Positions 27,868-36,888 are shown, numbered from the stretch's first letter. The stretch is DNA of 64,000 nucleotides from Pseudomonadota bacterium (GCA_023393525.1 JAEWKZ010000086.1:1-64000), one strand, 5' to 3'. Numbers and translations: made by a program. Notes: generated by a model from the letters alone, not told the origin.

Positions 27868-28721
27868 TCCGCTCCCTGCCCAGATCCCGCGCCTACGACC
27901 GCGCTTTCGTGGTTTTCATTTTGCTGTACTTCATTTTTCTGTTCGCGCCGCTCTTGGTCACTTGCGTGCTGGCCTTCAACAACTCGGACTTCCCGTCCCT
28001 GCCCTGGCGCGGCTTCACCCTGGACTGGTTCCTTTCCACCGGGCCGAAACGGGTCGGCATCTTCGAGGACGCGGACAACCTGCGCGCCATCTGGGTCAGT
28101 TTCAAGACCGCCTTGTGGGTCTCGGCCTCGTGCGTGGTGGTGGGAGTCTGCGCCGCGTTCCTGTTCGAGCAGGAAAATTTCAAGGGCAAGAACTTCCTGT
28201 ATTTTCTGATGCTCGCCCCTCTGGTCATTCCTGGCGTGATCCTGGGCATTTCCATCTTGCTGGGCGCGACCACGGCGGGCATCTATTTCGAGGACCACTG
28301 GAACCTGGACGTCGAGCTGTTCCGGCCCAGCTTCTGGCTGGTGGTGGTGGGGCAGTTCTCCTTCATCACCACCTTCGTGACCCTGGTGGTTTCGGCCAAG
28401 CTGCGCAAATTCGACCATTCCCTGGAAGAGGCGGCATTGAACCTCGGCGCAACCCGCTTCCAGGTCATCTGGCACATCACCCTGCGCTATCTGCGCTCAT
28501 CCATCATCGGCTCCGGGGCCGTGGCCTTCTTGATGAGCTTCGAGAATTTCAACACCACCCTCTTTCTGGTCGGCTCACAGCCCACCCTGCCCATCAATCT
28601 GTACCTGCAGGTCCGCGACGGCTCCACGCCGGTGATAAACGCCATCTCGCTCCTGCTCATCGTCGGCACGTCGGTGCTGGCCCTGACCAATCTGTACTTC
28701 GACCGCAAGGAAGCATCCTGA
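27864..28721 (+). CDS. potC: Polyamine ABC transporter, permease 2
   Basis: A 285-residue permease with six helices, beginning MIRSLPRSRAYDRAFVVFIL. Its EAA motif (LEEAALNLGATRFQVIWHI) is near residue 190. The ATG at 27864 overlaps the potB stop. It ends the operon and faces the minus-strand hydrolase gene across a bidirectional hairpin. Confidence 0.92.
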   Translation: MIRSLPRSRAYDRAFVVFILLYFIFLFAPLLVTCVLAFNNSDFPSLPWRGFTLDWFLSTGPKRVGIFEDADNLRAIWVSFKTALWVSASCVVVGVCAAFLFEQENFKGKNFLYFLMLAPLVIPGVILGISILLGATTAGIYFEDHWNLDVELFRPSFWLVVVGQFSFITTFVTLVVSAKLRKFDHSLEEAALNLGATRFQVIWHITLRYLRSSIIGSGAVAFLMSFENFNTTLFLVGSQPTLPINLYLQVRDGSTPVINAISLLLIVGTSVLALTNLYFDRKEAS

Positions 28722-28726
28722 CAAAA

Positions 28727-28770
28727 ACGCCCCATGCCTGATCCCGCTTTGCGCGGCAGGCACGGGGCGT
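28727..28770 (-). terminator. Hairpin terminator between potC and the alpha/beta hydrolase gene
   Basis: ACGCCCC-at-GCCTG pairs with CAGGC-ac-GGGGCGT. On the minus strand the stem is followed by TTTTTG, so it should end the mutY-hydrolase message. On the plus strand there is no T-run, so it works less well for potC. Confidence 0.7.
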
Positions 28771-28811
28771 CGGTTGTCGCTCGGGATCGGAGCCGCCTTT
28801 TCTCTTTTCGG

Positions 28812-29627
28812 CTACTCCCTGTCGATCCAGCGCGCCACCTCCCGGAACACTTCGCGGGAGTGCAGCATGGCGACATGGCTGACCGGCCCGGTCTGTTTCT
28901 CGCTCCAGTCCGGGGCGTCGCAGCGCAGGGCCGAGTTCGGCAGCACCATGTTGTCCGCGGGGGAATGCAGGGCCAGGCGGCGCACGTGGGCGGGCAGGGG
29001 CAGGTTTGTCACGCGGCGCACGGTCTCGCCCCCGTATCCGAGATATCTGCCCAGCGAGGTCAGGGCGAAGGGGGAGAGTTTGCTTCCGGCAAAGGGCGTG
29101 CCCATGGTGACCAGGCTCTTGATGCGCCGACTGTCCGTGTCTTCGAGCTGGGCCAGGGCCGACCACAAAAGAAGCCCGCCCATGCTGTGCCCGACCAGAT
29201 GCACGTCGCGGTCCGGGTGTCTGGCCAGCAGGCTTGTGAGGTCCCCGCGCATGCGGGCCACGGTTTCGTCCCACTGCGCGCCCCAGCTGGCGTACGCTAG
29301 ACAGGCGGTGGAGAAGCCGCGCCCATGCAGCCAGCGGCGGAAAAGAACCCAGGCGCTCTGGTTGTGAAAGAGGCCGTGCGCCAGCACCACCAGATCCTTG
29401 CCTTCGGTGGCATTCTTCCACAGGCGCGGATAGAGCCCAAGGGGGTGCAGAATCAGGATCACGGTTTCGCTGACGGCGCTGCGCAGAAAGGTCTTGGCGG
29501 CCAGGGCCAGAAAGGGAGGCAGCGGTTGCCCCGATTGGTTGCTCTCCTCGTAGCAGAACAGGGTGTAGGTCAGCAGGGAGAGCACCAGCGTCGTGCCCAG
29601 GAAAAGCGTCAGGAGGAAGACGATCAT
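28812..29627 (-). CDS. Membrane-anchored alpha/beta hydrolase (lipase/esterase-like)
   Basis: A 271-residue protein with an N-terminal helix (MIVFLLTLFLGTTLVLSLL) and an alpha/beta-hydrolase core. It shows the oxyanion motif VLAHGLFHNQSAW, the nucleophile elbow GHSMGG (Ser148), a likely Asp at 225 and His251 in GPVSHVAM. The substrate is unknown; lipid or ester hydrolysis at the inner membrane is inferred. The start at 29627 overlaps the mutY stop (ATGA), with AAGG 7 bases upstream, so it is co-translated with mutY, although no functional link is evident. Confidence 0.82.
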   Translation of the reverse strand: MIVFLLTLFLGTTLVLSLLTYTLFCYEESNQSGQPLPPFLALAAKTFLRSAVSETVILILHPLGLYPRLWKNATEGKDLVVLAHGLFHNQSAWVLFRRWLHGRGFSTACLAYASWGAQWDETVARMRGDLTSLLARHPDRDVHLVGHSMGGLLLWSALAQLEDTDSRRIKSLVTMGTPFAGSKLSPFALTSLGRYLGYGGETVRRVTNLPLPAHVRRLALHSPADNMVLPNSALRCDAPDWSEKQTGPVSHVAMLHSREVFREVARWIDRE

Positions 29628-30748
29628 GGCAGTACCTTGGCCCGGAATGCGGGGTCGTTGTGGAGGTGGTGGACGAGTTTGCGATGACCGGCCGGAAAGG
29701 CCAGCTTCATGATTTCGGACCAACCGGCCCAGCGATGCTCCTGGGCGTCCTGGAGGACGAGTTCCCCGGGGCTTGAGAGCAGGGTTACGCTGAAGGCGTG
29801 CAGGGTCACCCGGTAGCGCGTGAAGGAATGCTTGAAGGAGGCGATGGGCTCGGGATGGTTGACGGCAAGCCTGGTTTCTTCCAGGTATTCGCGGACCACG
29901 GCCTGATCTGGGGTCTCCCCGGTCTCCACGACCCCGCCCGGAAACTCCCACAGGTTGCCCCAGACGTCGTCGGCCCGGCGTTTCTGGGTCAGGATGCGGC
30001 CGTCGTGGATCAGGACGCCCGTGGCCATGGATATGTAGATGGGTGAAGGCGCCTTGACGATGACGGGGCGCTCCTTCTGCACGCCGCGCATCCTGGCCAG
30101 GCAGCATTCGGCCAGGATGCACCCGGCGCAGTCCGGGTTCCGGGGAGAACAGACCAGACTGCCAAATTCCATCAGCGCCTGGTTGAAGTCCCGCGCTCGT
30201 CCCCGGGGCAGCAGGGCGCTGACGGATGCGTCGATTATTTCCCGGGCCTGGCGCGATTTGACGGGCAGCGCGATGTCGTACAGACGGGTCATGACCCGTT
30301 CGACATTGGCGTCCACGACGCACTCGTCCCGTTCGAAAGCGATGCTGGCGATGGCTCTGGCCGTGTACGGACCGATGCCCGGCAGCGACTGCAAGGCTCT
30401 CGGCGACGAGGGCAGGACCGCGCCATGCAGCGCGACCACTTCACGGGCGGCCCTGTGCAGGTTGCGGGCCCGGGAATAGTAGCCGAGCCCTTCCCAGAGT
30501 TTCAAGACCTCGTCTTCCGGGGCGGCGGCCAGACTTTCCACGTCGGGGAAGCGGGCGATCCAGCGCTTGAAGTAGTCCACGCCGCGCTCCATCTGGGTCT
30601 GCTGGAGCATGATCTCCGAGATCCAGACGTGGTAGGGACTGTAGGTCTCGCGCCAGGGCAGATCGCGTTTGTGCCGGGAAAACCAGTCCAGGAGGGCTGT
30701 TGCGATCTGCGCTTCTGTCGAGGCGTTGGAGACGGGCGGCAGACTCAT
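29624..30748 (-). CDS. mutY: A/G-specific adenine glycosylase MutY
   Basis: Base-excision repair enzyme that removes adenine mispaired with 8-oxoguanine. The 374 residues show the helix-hairpin-helix LPGIGPYTARAIASIAF, catalytic Glu45 (SEIMLQQTQ) and Asp146 (VDANVERV), and the iron-sulfur ligands Cys200, 207, 210 and 216 in the C-x6-C-x2-C-x5-C spacing. The C-terminal NUDIX-like domain (about 240-370, with NLWEFPGGVVETGETPDQAV) is the 8-oxoG recognition module and retains much of the Nudix box. The ATG at 30748 is chosen as the first position that gives a standard N-terminus. It is divergent from the GT2 gene. Confidence 0.95.
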   Translation of the reverse strand: MSLPPVSNASTEAQIATALLDWFSRHKRDLPWRETYSPYHVWISEIMLQQTQMERGVDYFKRWIARFPDVESLAAAPEDEVLKLWEGLGYYSRARNLHRAAREVVALHGAVLPSSPRALQSLPGIGPYTARAIASIAFERDECVVDANVERVMTRLYDIALPVKSRQAREIIDASVSALLPRGRARDFNQALMEFGSLVCSPRNPDCAGCILAECCLARMRGVQKERPVIVKAPSPIYISMATGVLIHDGRILTQKRRADDVWGNLWEFPGGVVETGETPDQAVVREYLEETRLAVNHPEPIASFKHSFTRYRVTLHAFSVTLLSSPGELVLQDAQEHRWAGWSEIMKLAFPAGHRKLVHHLHNDPAFRAKVLP

Positions 30749-30875
30749 AAAGACGTTCCGTGGTTCGGGTTGGAGGCGGTATACCGTGAGTAAAAAATAT
30801 GAAATCCGAGATTTTGCTTTGGTCGGCCCCCGCCGCGCTGTCAAGACCGGGGCAAACCTGAGTTCTGGAGGTTTG

Positions 30876-30914
30876 ATGCCGCTTGCCGGTTTTGTCTGCG
30901 AGGAACGGTCATGA
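30876..30914 (+). CDS. Possible 12-codon leader peptide coupled to the GT2 gene
   Basis: ATG at 30876 with a strong GGAGG 4 bases upstream encodes MPLAGFVCEERS and stops at TGA overlapping the ATG of the glycosyltransferase. The glycosyltransferase also has its own GAGG site, so coupling would be additive. Translation is unproven, and chance occurrence is possible. Confidence 0.3.
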   Translation: MPLAGFVCEERS

Positions 30915-31912
30915 TTTCCGTCGCCTTGCCGTGCTTCAATGCCCAGGACAGCCTTGAGGCCTGCCTTGAAAGCCTGCTGGCCCAGACCTTTGAGGATTTC
31001 GAGGTCGTGGCCGTCAACGACGGTTCCACCGACGCCACCCTGGACGTACTGCGCCAATTTTCGGCCAGGGACGACCGTATCCGCGTCTTCGACCGCCCCC
31101 ATGAGGGCGTGGCGCTGGCCATGAATTTCGCCGTGGAGCAATGCCGGCGCGGGTACGTGGCGCGCATGGACAGCGACGACATCTGTCTGCCCGAGCGCCT
31201 GGCCCTGCAAAAGGCCCATCTGGACTCCCGCCCGCATCTTGGCCTGGTTGGCGGGCTGGTGCGTTTCGGAGGAGACCACGAGGCCGGGAAAGGCTACAAG
31301 GCCTACGTGGATTGGACAAATACCCTGATCTCGGAAGAGGACATCTCCCTGTCGCGTTTTGTGGAATCTCCTTATGCCAACCCGAGCATAATGTTCCGCA
31401 AAGAACTTGTCAGCCGGTGCGGCCCGTTTTATGACGGCCCGTTTCCGGAGGATTACGAATTTCTGTTGCGCCTGATGGCCGCCGGCGTGCGTATGGACAA
31501 GGTTCCCCGCGAGGTGCTGATCTGGAACGATCCGCCTTCCCGGCTCACGCGCACCGACCCTCGCTACGACCCCGACGCCTTCTACCGCACCAAGGCCGTC
31601 TATCTGGCCCGGTGGCTGGCGTCCAGGGGGATCGGGCGAGTGTCGATCATCGGCGGCGGGCGCATCACCCGGCGTCGGGCCCTGATGCTCGAGGAGCACG
31701 GCATTGTCATCGAACGCTGGCTGGAGGTCGATCCGGACAAGATCGGCCAGCGGGCCAGCGGCCGTCCGGTCTGCTCGTGGCGCGAAGTGGGCGCTCCGCA
31801 GGGGGAATTTCTCCTGTCCTACGTGGGGACGAGGGGGGCGGGGAGGCGCATCGCCTCCGAACTCAAGGAGAAGGGCTGGATCGCCGGGATACATTTTCTG
31901 CTGGCCGCCTGA
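30911..31912 (+). CDS. GT2 glycosyltransferase with an extra C-terminal domain
   Basis: A 333-residue inverting family 2 glycosyltransferase. The GT-A domain shows ISVALPCFNAQDSLEACL, VNDGSTDAT, the metal-binding MDSDDICLPERL, and PEDYEFLLRL with the catalytic acid region. From about residue 225 there is an additional ~105-residue region (VSIIGGGRITRRRALMLEEHG) whose glycine motif and alternating hydrophobic strands look Rossmann-like. This is not part of a minimal GT2. The sugar donor and acceptor are unknown; a surface-glycan role is inferred. It faces mutY divergently and is followed by an acidic protein gene. Confidence 0.88.
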   Translation: MISVALPCFNAQDSLEACLESLLAQTFEDFEVVAVNDGSTDATLDVLRQFSARDDRIRVFDRPHEGVALAMNFAVEQCRRGYVARMDSDDICLPERLALQKAHLDSRPHLGLVGGLVRFGGDHEAGKGYKAYVDWTNTLISEEDISLSRFVESPYANPSIMFRKELVSRCGPFYDGPFPEDYEFLLRLMAAGVRMDKVPREVLIWNDPPSRLTRTDPRYDPDAFYRTKAVYLARWLASRGIGRVSIIGGGRITRRRALMLEEHGIVIERWLEVDPDKIGQRASGRPVCSWREVGAPQGEFLLSYVGTRGAGRRIASELKEKGWIAGIHFLLAA

Positions 31913-31949
31913 AGGGTCGGCATCACACTTTTACACGACGAGGAAAACT

Positions 31950-32372
31950 ATGGATATGATGAAATTCGCCAAGGATATCGAAGCGGTGTTGAAGAAGGTC
32001 GCCACCGAGAGCGAGCCGGTTTCTCCTGCCACGGAAGACGGCGCCATCTGGGGTTTTGAACTGGGCGAGGACGCCAGCGGATTTCTGTCCCTGGAATCGA
32101 ACCAGGGCACCCTGGACGTGCCCACGGTGACCGTGTCGTTGTCCCTGGGCTCCATCGAGGAGATCAGCAAGGAAGACCTGATGGACCTCTTGATCATCAA
32201 CGGCGACCTGCTCGGCGCGTCCCTGACCATCACTCCCCCCCTGGGCGAGGAGCAGGAGGAATTCCTCATGCTCCAAACCAAGTTCGTGGCCACGGATTTC
32301 TCCGAAGACATGTTCAACAAGTCCGTCACCTCGCTCATGACCCAGATGTCCATCTTCTTCGAAGCGGAATAA
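31950..32372 (+). CDS. Small acidic protein of unknown function
   Basis: A 140-residue, strongly acidic, soluble protein with no signal peptide (MDMMKFAKDIEAVLKKVATE; DLLGASLTITPPLGEEQEEF). The mixed alpha/beta pattern with an amphipathic helix at each end is reminiscent of small chaperone or YjfI-like folds, but I do not recognise a family with confidence. The ATG at 31950 has GAGG 7 bases upstream. Its stop shares one base with the ABC-F start, so the two are coupled. Confidence 0.7.
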   Translation: MDMMKFAKDIEAVLKKVATESEPVSPATEDGAIWGFELGEDASGFLSLESNQGTLDVPTVTVSLSLGSIEEISKEDLMDLLIINGDLLGASLTITPPLGEEQEEFLMLQTKFVATDFSEDMFNKSVTSLMTQMSIFFEAE

Positions 32373-34315
32373 TGTCCAAGATCACTGTTCAAGCCGTATC
32401 CAAGGCCTATTCCGGAGTGGATCTCTTCCAGGGGCTGTCCATGGAGGTCCATTCCGGAACCAGGCTCGCCCTGGTCGGCCCCAACGGGTGCGGCAAGTCC
32501 ACGCTTTTAAAGATCATGGCCGCGGAGACCGAGCCCGATTCGGGCAAGGTCGTCGTGCCCAAGGGTTCCCAGATCGGTTTTGTGCAGCAGGAGCTGGGTG
32601 CGGCCGATCTGGTCAAGCCGTTGCAGGATTTCGTGCTGGAAGTGCTGCCCTCGTGGGGGGAATTCTGGACCCAGTGGCGAGCCGCCCTGGATCAGAACGA
32701 CGAAGCCGCCCTGATCCGGCTGCACGACCGCCAGGAGGAACTGGAGCACCAGTACGGCTACAATCCCGAGCACAGGGCGCATGCCATCCTGTCCGGCCTG
32801 GGCTTTTCGCCGACGGTCTTTTCCCGGCCCGTGGGGGAACTGAGCGGCGGATGGCGCGAGCGGGCCAAGCTGGCCCGCGTGCTGGTGGCCGGGGCGGACA
32901 TCCTCTTTCTGGACGAGCCTACCAACCATCTCGACCTTGAGGCTGTGGAGTGGCTTGAGTCATACGTGCTGAGCTTCGAGGGCGTGCTCGTTTTCGTTGC
33001 CCACGACCGGTATTTCCTGGACCGGGTCGCAAACAAGGTGCTGTTTCTCGGTGGCGAGAAGCCGTTGCTGCGCGACGGCAATTTTTCCCAGTTTCTGGAG
33101 TGGAACGCCGAACGCAACGACCAGATTCGCCGGCAGGCCGAAAAGCTGCGCACGGAGATCGGCAAGAAACAGGCCTTCGTGGACCGCTTTCGCGCCAAGG
33201 CCACCAAGGCCAGGCAGGCCCAGAGCAGGCTTGGCCAGATCGGCAAGCTGCAAAGCGAGCTTGAGACCCTGACTCCCGAAACCCGCGCCCGGACCCTGTC
33301 CTTCAGCTGGCCGGAGCCCGAACGGGGAAATCAGACCGTGCTCTCCGCCGTGGACCTGTCCTTTTCCTTTCCGGACGCGGCCCTTTTTTCGGACCTCTCC
33401 TTCAACATCTACCGTGGTCAGAAAATCGGGCTGGTCGGACCCAACGGCCGGGGCAAATCGACCCTGATCAAGCTCATCACCGGCCAATTGAAGCCAAGCC
33501 GCGGTCGGATCGGGACGGGATCGAGCATCGTCACCGGCTATTTCAGCCAGCACCAGACCGACATCGTGCGCCCGGCCTTCACGGTCATGTCCGAGGTCAA
33601 GCGCCTGGCCGCCCCGTCCTGCACGGACCTGCAACTCAAATCCGCCCTCGGCCTGTTCATGCTCGGGGAACGCTACTGGGAGAAGAAGGTCGAGGATTTG
33701 AGCGGCGGGGAGAAGAACCGCCTGGTGCTCAGCACCCTTTTCCTGAGCCGGGCCAATTTCCTGATTCTCGACGAACCCACCAACCACCTGGACATGGAGA
33801 GTCGCGAGGCCCTCATGGACGCGCTCTCGGCCTATCAGGGCACCATGCTGGTGGTCGCCCACGACCGCTATCTCTTGAGCGAGGTGGTCAGCGAGATTTG
33901 GGAACTGCACGCCGACGGCATAGAGGTGCACCAGTGCGGCTTCGATGAATATCATGCCCGCAAGAAGGCCCGCGAGGCCCAGGAACTGGAAAAGGCCGAG
34001 TCCACGCGCGTGGTGCGCAATGAGCAGAAGCTCAAGAAGCGCGAACAGGCCGAGATGCGCAATCGCATCTACCAGCAGCTCAAGCCCCTGCGCAAGAAAT
34101 ACGAAAAGCTCGAAGCGGAGCTTGAGGCCAACCTGGCCGAGCAGGAGGTGGTGGAGACGAGGTTGGCCGACCCGGCCACCTATGAGGACGTGCCCCTGTC
34201 CCGCGATCTGGGACAGCGTTTCACGGCCCTCCAGAACAGGGCCGAAGAGCTGATGTCGGACCTGGCCTACCTGGAAAAGGAGTTGCAGGATCTGGAAATT
34301 CAGAGGGACGCGTGA
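32372..34315 (+). CDS. ABC-F family ATPase (translation factor type, Uup/YdiF-like)
   Basis: A 647-residue soluble protein with two ABC domains and no membrane segment. The first has GPNGCGKST, LSGGWRERAKLARV and DEPTNHLDLEA. The second has GPNGRGKST, LSGGEKNRLVLS and DEPTNHLDMES. The inter-domain linker (about 235-300) is helical and basic, and a long coiled coil closes the protein (about 545-647: RKKAREAQELEKAE onward). ABC-F proteins act on the ribosome. The C-terminal coiled coil points to the Uup/YdiF-type housekeeping branch and not an antibiotic-resistance protein, though this is not certain. It overlaps mutT by 4 bases. Confidence 0.92.
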   Translation: MSKITVQAVSKAYSGVDLFQGLSMEVHSGTRLALVGPNGCGKSTLLKIMAAETEPDSGKVVVPKGSQIGFVQQELGAADLVKPLQDFVLEVLPSWGEFWTQWRAALDQNDEAALIRLHDRQEELEHQYGYNPEHRAHAILSGLGFSPTVFSRPVGELSGGWRERAKLARVLVAGADILFLDEPTNHLDLEAVEWLESYVLSFEGVLVFVAHDRYFLDRVANKVLFLGGEKPLLRDGNFSQFLEWNAERNDQIRRQAEKLRTEIGKKQAFVDRFRAKATKARQAQSRLGQIGKLQSELETLTPETRARTLSFSWPEPERGNQTVLSAVDLSFSFPDAALFSDLSFNIYRGQKIGLVGPNGRGKSTLIKLITGQLKPSRGRIGTGSSIVTGYFSQHQTDIVRPAFTVMSEVKRLAAPSCTDLQLKSALGLFMLGERYWEKKVEDLSGGEKNRLVLSTLFLSRANFLILDEPTNHLDMESREALMDALSAYQGTMLVVAHDRYLLSEVVSEIWELHADGIEVHQCGFDEYHARKKAREAQELEKAESTRVVRNEQKLKKREQAEMRNRIYQQLKPLRKKYEKLEAELEANLAEQEVVETRLADPATYEDVPLSRDLGQRFTALQNRAEELMSDLAYLEKELQDLEIQRDA

Positions 34316-34734
34316 CCGGGGACGTCATCGCCGTCGTGGCCGCGGTCATCGTCCGCGAGGGCAGGTTTCTGGCGGCCAGACGGTCTCCGTCCATGTCCGA
34401 GCCGGGGTTCTGGGAATTTCCGGGCGGCAAGGTCGAGGCGGGCGAAACGCTCGAAGAGGCTCTGATTCGTGAACTGGAAGAAGAATTATCCATTGCACTG
34501 GATGCTTTTTCCCTCTGGAAAGTAAAGGAAAAAAAGGTTAAGGGGGGTGCAATTCGACTCTTCTTTCATCTTGTGACGGAATTTTCCGGCGTACCGACGC
34601 CGCGCGAAGGCCAGGAATTGGCATGGATCACATGTGAAGAAGCCCGGGGGTACTCTTTTCTGCCGGCTGACGAGGAGGTTCTGGCCGAACTCGCCACACG
34701 GGGAAGCGGCGCCCCTCCAACGAAGCCACGGTAG
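34312..34734 (+). CDS. mutT: MutT/Nudix hydrolase (8-oxo-dGTP diphosphatase-like)
   Basis: A 140-residue Nudix protein of the MutT type, which cleans oxidised nucleotides from the pool. The Nudix box spans about residues 36-58 (GGKVEAGETLEEALIRELEE, then EL). The start is GTG at 34312, overlapping the ABC-F stop (GTGA). The central part of the gene (about 34480-34600) is A-rich with AAA-lysine codons (KVKEKKVKGG), unlike the flanking sequence, but the reading frame and fold continue unbroken. Confidence 0.88.
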   Translation: MTGDVIAVVAAVIVREGRFLAARRSPSMSEPGFWEFPGGKVEAGETLEEALIRELEEELSIALDAFSLWKVKEKKVKGGAIRLFFHLVTEFSGVPTPREGQELAWITCEEARGYSFLPADEEVLAELATRGSGAPPTKPR

Positions 34735-34778
34735 CGTCTGGTTGCTCATATTTCCGACCCAACTTCTGGAGGACATTC

Positions 34779-35984
34779 ATGCCTGTCTTCATCTATAAGG
34801 CAAAATCGCGCGGCGGCAGATCGGTCAAGGGTGATCTGGATGCTCCCAGTTTGGAATTCGCCGAAAACATCCTGCGGCGCAAGGGGTACGGCAATATCCG
34901 GGTCAAGCCGAAGCCCAAGGATCTGTTGGAGGGCACCTTTCTGGAAGGCGGGGTGTCCGATCGGGACATGGTCGTCTTCAGCCGCCAGTTCGCCACCATG
35001 ATCAATGCCGGCGTGCCCATCCTGCAGGCCTTGCAGATCATGTGCGAACAGACGGAAAACCCCAAGCTGCGCCGCAAGCTCTACGCGGTCAGGAACGACA
35101 TCGAGGGCGGCAGCTCCCTGTTCGAGGCCCTCAAGAAACATCCCGACATCTTCGACGCCTTGTACTCCAACATGGTCAACGCCGGCGAGACGGGCGGTAT
35201 TCTGGACCAGGTCCTCCTGCGGCTGGCCGAATACATCGAGAAGGCCGCCAAGCTCAAAGCCAAGATCAAGGGCGCCATGATCTACCCCGGCGTGGTCGTG
35301 ACCGTGGCCGTCGCGGTCATCGCGGTGATCCTGATCTTCGTCATCCCGACCTTCGAGCAGATGTTTTCCGAGGCCGGCGGCGCTTTGCCCATGCCGACCC
35401 AGGTGGTCATCGCCATGAGCAACTTCGTCATCAACAATTTCATGTTGCTTGTGGGCGGCATCATTGCCGCTTTCGTGGCCTTCAAGTTTTTTTACAAATG
35501 GGAGCGGGGCAAGATTCTCGTCGATCGCTGGGTGCTTTTCCTGCCCGTGTTCGGGCCCTTGCTGCGCAAGGCCGCCGTGGCCAAGTTCAGCAGGACGCTG
35601 GCGACCATGGTCTCAAGCGGCGTGCCGATATTGAACGCCCTGGACATCGTTTCGCGCACCTCGGGCAACAAGACCGTTGAAAAGGGCGTGCTCGAGGCCA
35701 AGAAGTCCATCGCCGAAGGCCAGAGCCTGGCCGAGCCCCTGGAGGACACGGGCGTCTTCCCGCCCATGGTCATCCACATGATCGCCATCGGCGAAACCAC
35801 GGGCGCGCTAGATTCCATGCTCACCAAGATCGCCGACTTCTATGACGACGAGGTCGATGTGGCCGTCGATGCGCTGACCTCCCTCATCGAACCCATCATG
35901 ATCGTTTTTCTGGGCGTGGTCGTGGGTGGACTGGTCATCAGCATGTACCTGCCCATCTTCTCCATCGCCGACACCGTAGCCTGA
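34779..35984 (+). CDS. pilC: Type IV pilus / type II secretion inner-membrane platform protein (PilC/GspF)
   Basis: A polytopic platform protein of 401 residues that couples the assembly ATPase to pilin polymerisation. It contains two GspF domains, each with the FSRQFATMINAGVPIL or FSRTLATMVSSGVPIL type of motif, and three membrane helices (about 170-195, 220-240 and 375-395). The ending GGLVISMYLPIFSIADTV is typical of PilC. GGAGG precedes the ATG. It is isolated here: no pilB, pilT or pilin gene is in the window. metF begins 16 bases later. Confidence 0.92.
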   Translation: MPVFIYKAKSRGGRSVKGDLDAPSLEFAENILRRKGYGNIRVKPKPKDLLEGTFLEGGVSDRDMVVFSRQFATMINAGVPILQALQIMCEQTENPKLRRKLYAVRNDIEGGSSLFEALKKHPDIFDALYSNMVNAGETGGILDQVLLRLAEYIEKAAKLKAKIKGAMIYPGVVVTVAVAVIAVILIFVIPTFEQMFSEAGGALPMPTQVVIAMSNFVINNFMLLVGGIIAAFVAFKFFYKWERGKILVDRWVLFLPVFGPLLRKAAVAKFSRTLATMVSSGVPILNALDIVSRTSGNKTVEKGVLEAKKSIAEGQSLAEPLEDTGVFPPMVIHMIAIGETTGALDSMLTKIADFYDDEVDVAVDALTSLIEPIMIVFLGVVVGGLVISMYLPIFSIADTVA

Positions 35985-36000
35985 CAGTAGGGAGTTTTTC

Positions 36001-36888
36001 GTGCGTATTGCCCATTTGCTCCAGCGACGGGAACCTTTCCTGTCGCTGGAGTTCTTTCCCCCCAAGGACCGGGCGCAGTGGCCCGGTTTTTTTGATGTGG
36101 TGCGTCAACTCAGGGAACTCGCGCCCCTGTTCTGTTCCGTGACCTACGGCGCGGGCGGCGGCACCCAGCACAACACGCTGGAGATCGTGACCCGCATGAA
36201 GCAGGAATACGGTCTGGAGCCTTTGGCGCATCTGACCTGCGTCGGAGCGGACCGGGCCCGGCTTGGTTCCTTTTTGTCCGGCCTGGCCGACGGCGGAGTG
36301 GAAAACGTGCTGGCCCTGCGCGGCGATCCGCCCCGGGGCGAGACATCCTTCACCCCCGACAGCGAGGAGTTTCAGCACGGCAGCGACCTGGTCTCCTACA
36401 TCCGCGGCGAATTTCCCCATCTCTGCATCGGTGTTGCGGGCTATCCGGAAAAACATCCCGAAGCTCCGAGCATGGAGGATGATCTGGAGCGCCTGCGGCA
36501 CAAGGTCGCCTGCGGAGGCGACTTCGTCATCACCCAGCTGTTTTTCGACAACGACAGGTATTTCGATTTCGTGGACCGGGCCAGGGCGGCCGGGATCGAC
36601 GTGCCCATCATTCCGGGCATCCTGCCGGTCCAGAACCTGAGCGCCCTGAAGCGCATGCTGTCCTTTTGCGGGGCGTCGGTGCCGGAAGGGTACATGCGCG
36701 ATCTCGAGCACGTGCAGCAGACCTACGGAGAAAGCGGAGTGCGAGGGCTGGGGCTGGGTTACGCCAAAAACCAGATCCGAAATCTGCTTGACCGGGGAGC
36801 CCCCGGAGTGCATCTCTACACTCTTAACAAAGCCGATACCTGCCTGGAAATCCGAAAGGATTTTCCGCGTCGGGATGGGTCGAAGTAA
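36001..36888 (+). CDS. metF: Methylenetetrahydrofolate reductase
   Basis: Flavin-dependent reduction of 5,10-methylene-THF to 5-methyl-THF, for methionine synthesis or one-carbon flow. The 295 residues have the MetF pattern: LSLEFFPPKD at the N-terminus, SVTYGAGGGTQHNT, HLTCVGADR, LALRGDPPRG, DFVITQLFFDNDRYFDFV, and PGILPVQNLSALKRM. The start is a GTG at 36001 with GGGAG 6 bases before it. It is closely spaced with pilC upstream and asd downstream. Confidence 0.94.
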   Translation: MRIAHLLQRREPFLSLEFFPPKDRAQWPGFFDVVRQLRELAPLFCSVTYGAGGGTQHNTLEIVTRMKQEYGLEPLAHLTCVGADRARLGSFLSGLADGGVENVLALRGDPPRGETSFTPDSEEFQHGSDLVSYIRGEFPHLCIGVAGYPEKHPEAPSMEDDLERLRHKVACGGDFVITQLFFDNDRYFDFVDRARAAGIDVPIIPGILPVQNLSALKRMLSFCGASVPEGYMRDLEHVQQTYGESGVRGLGLGYAKNQIRNLLDRGAPGVHLYTLNKADTCLEIRKDFPRRDGSK

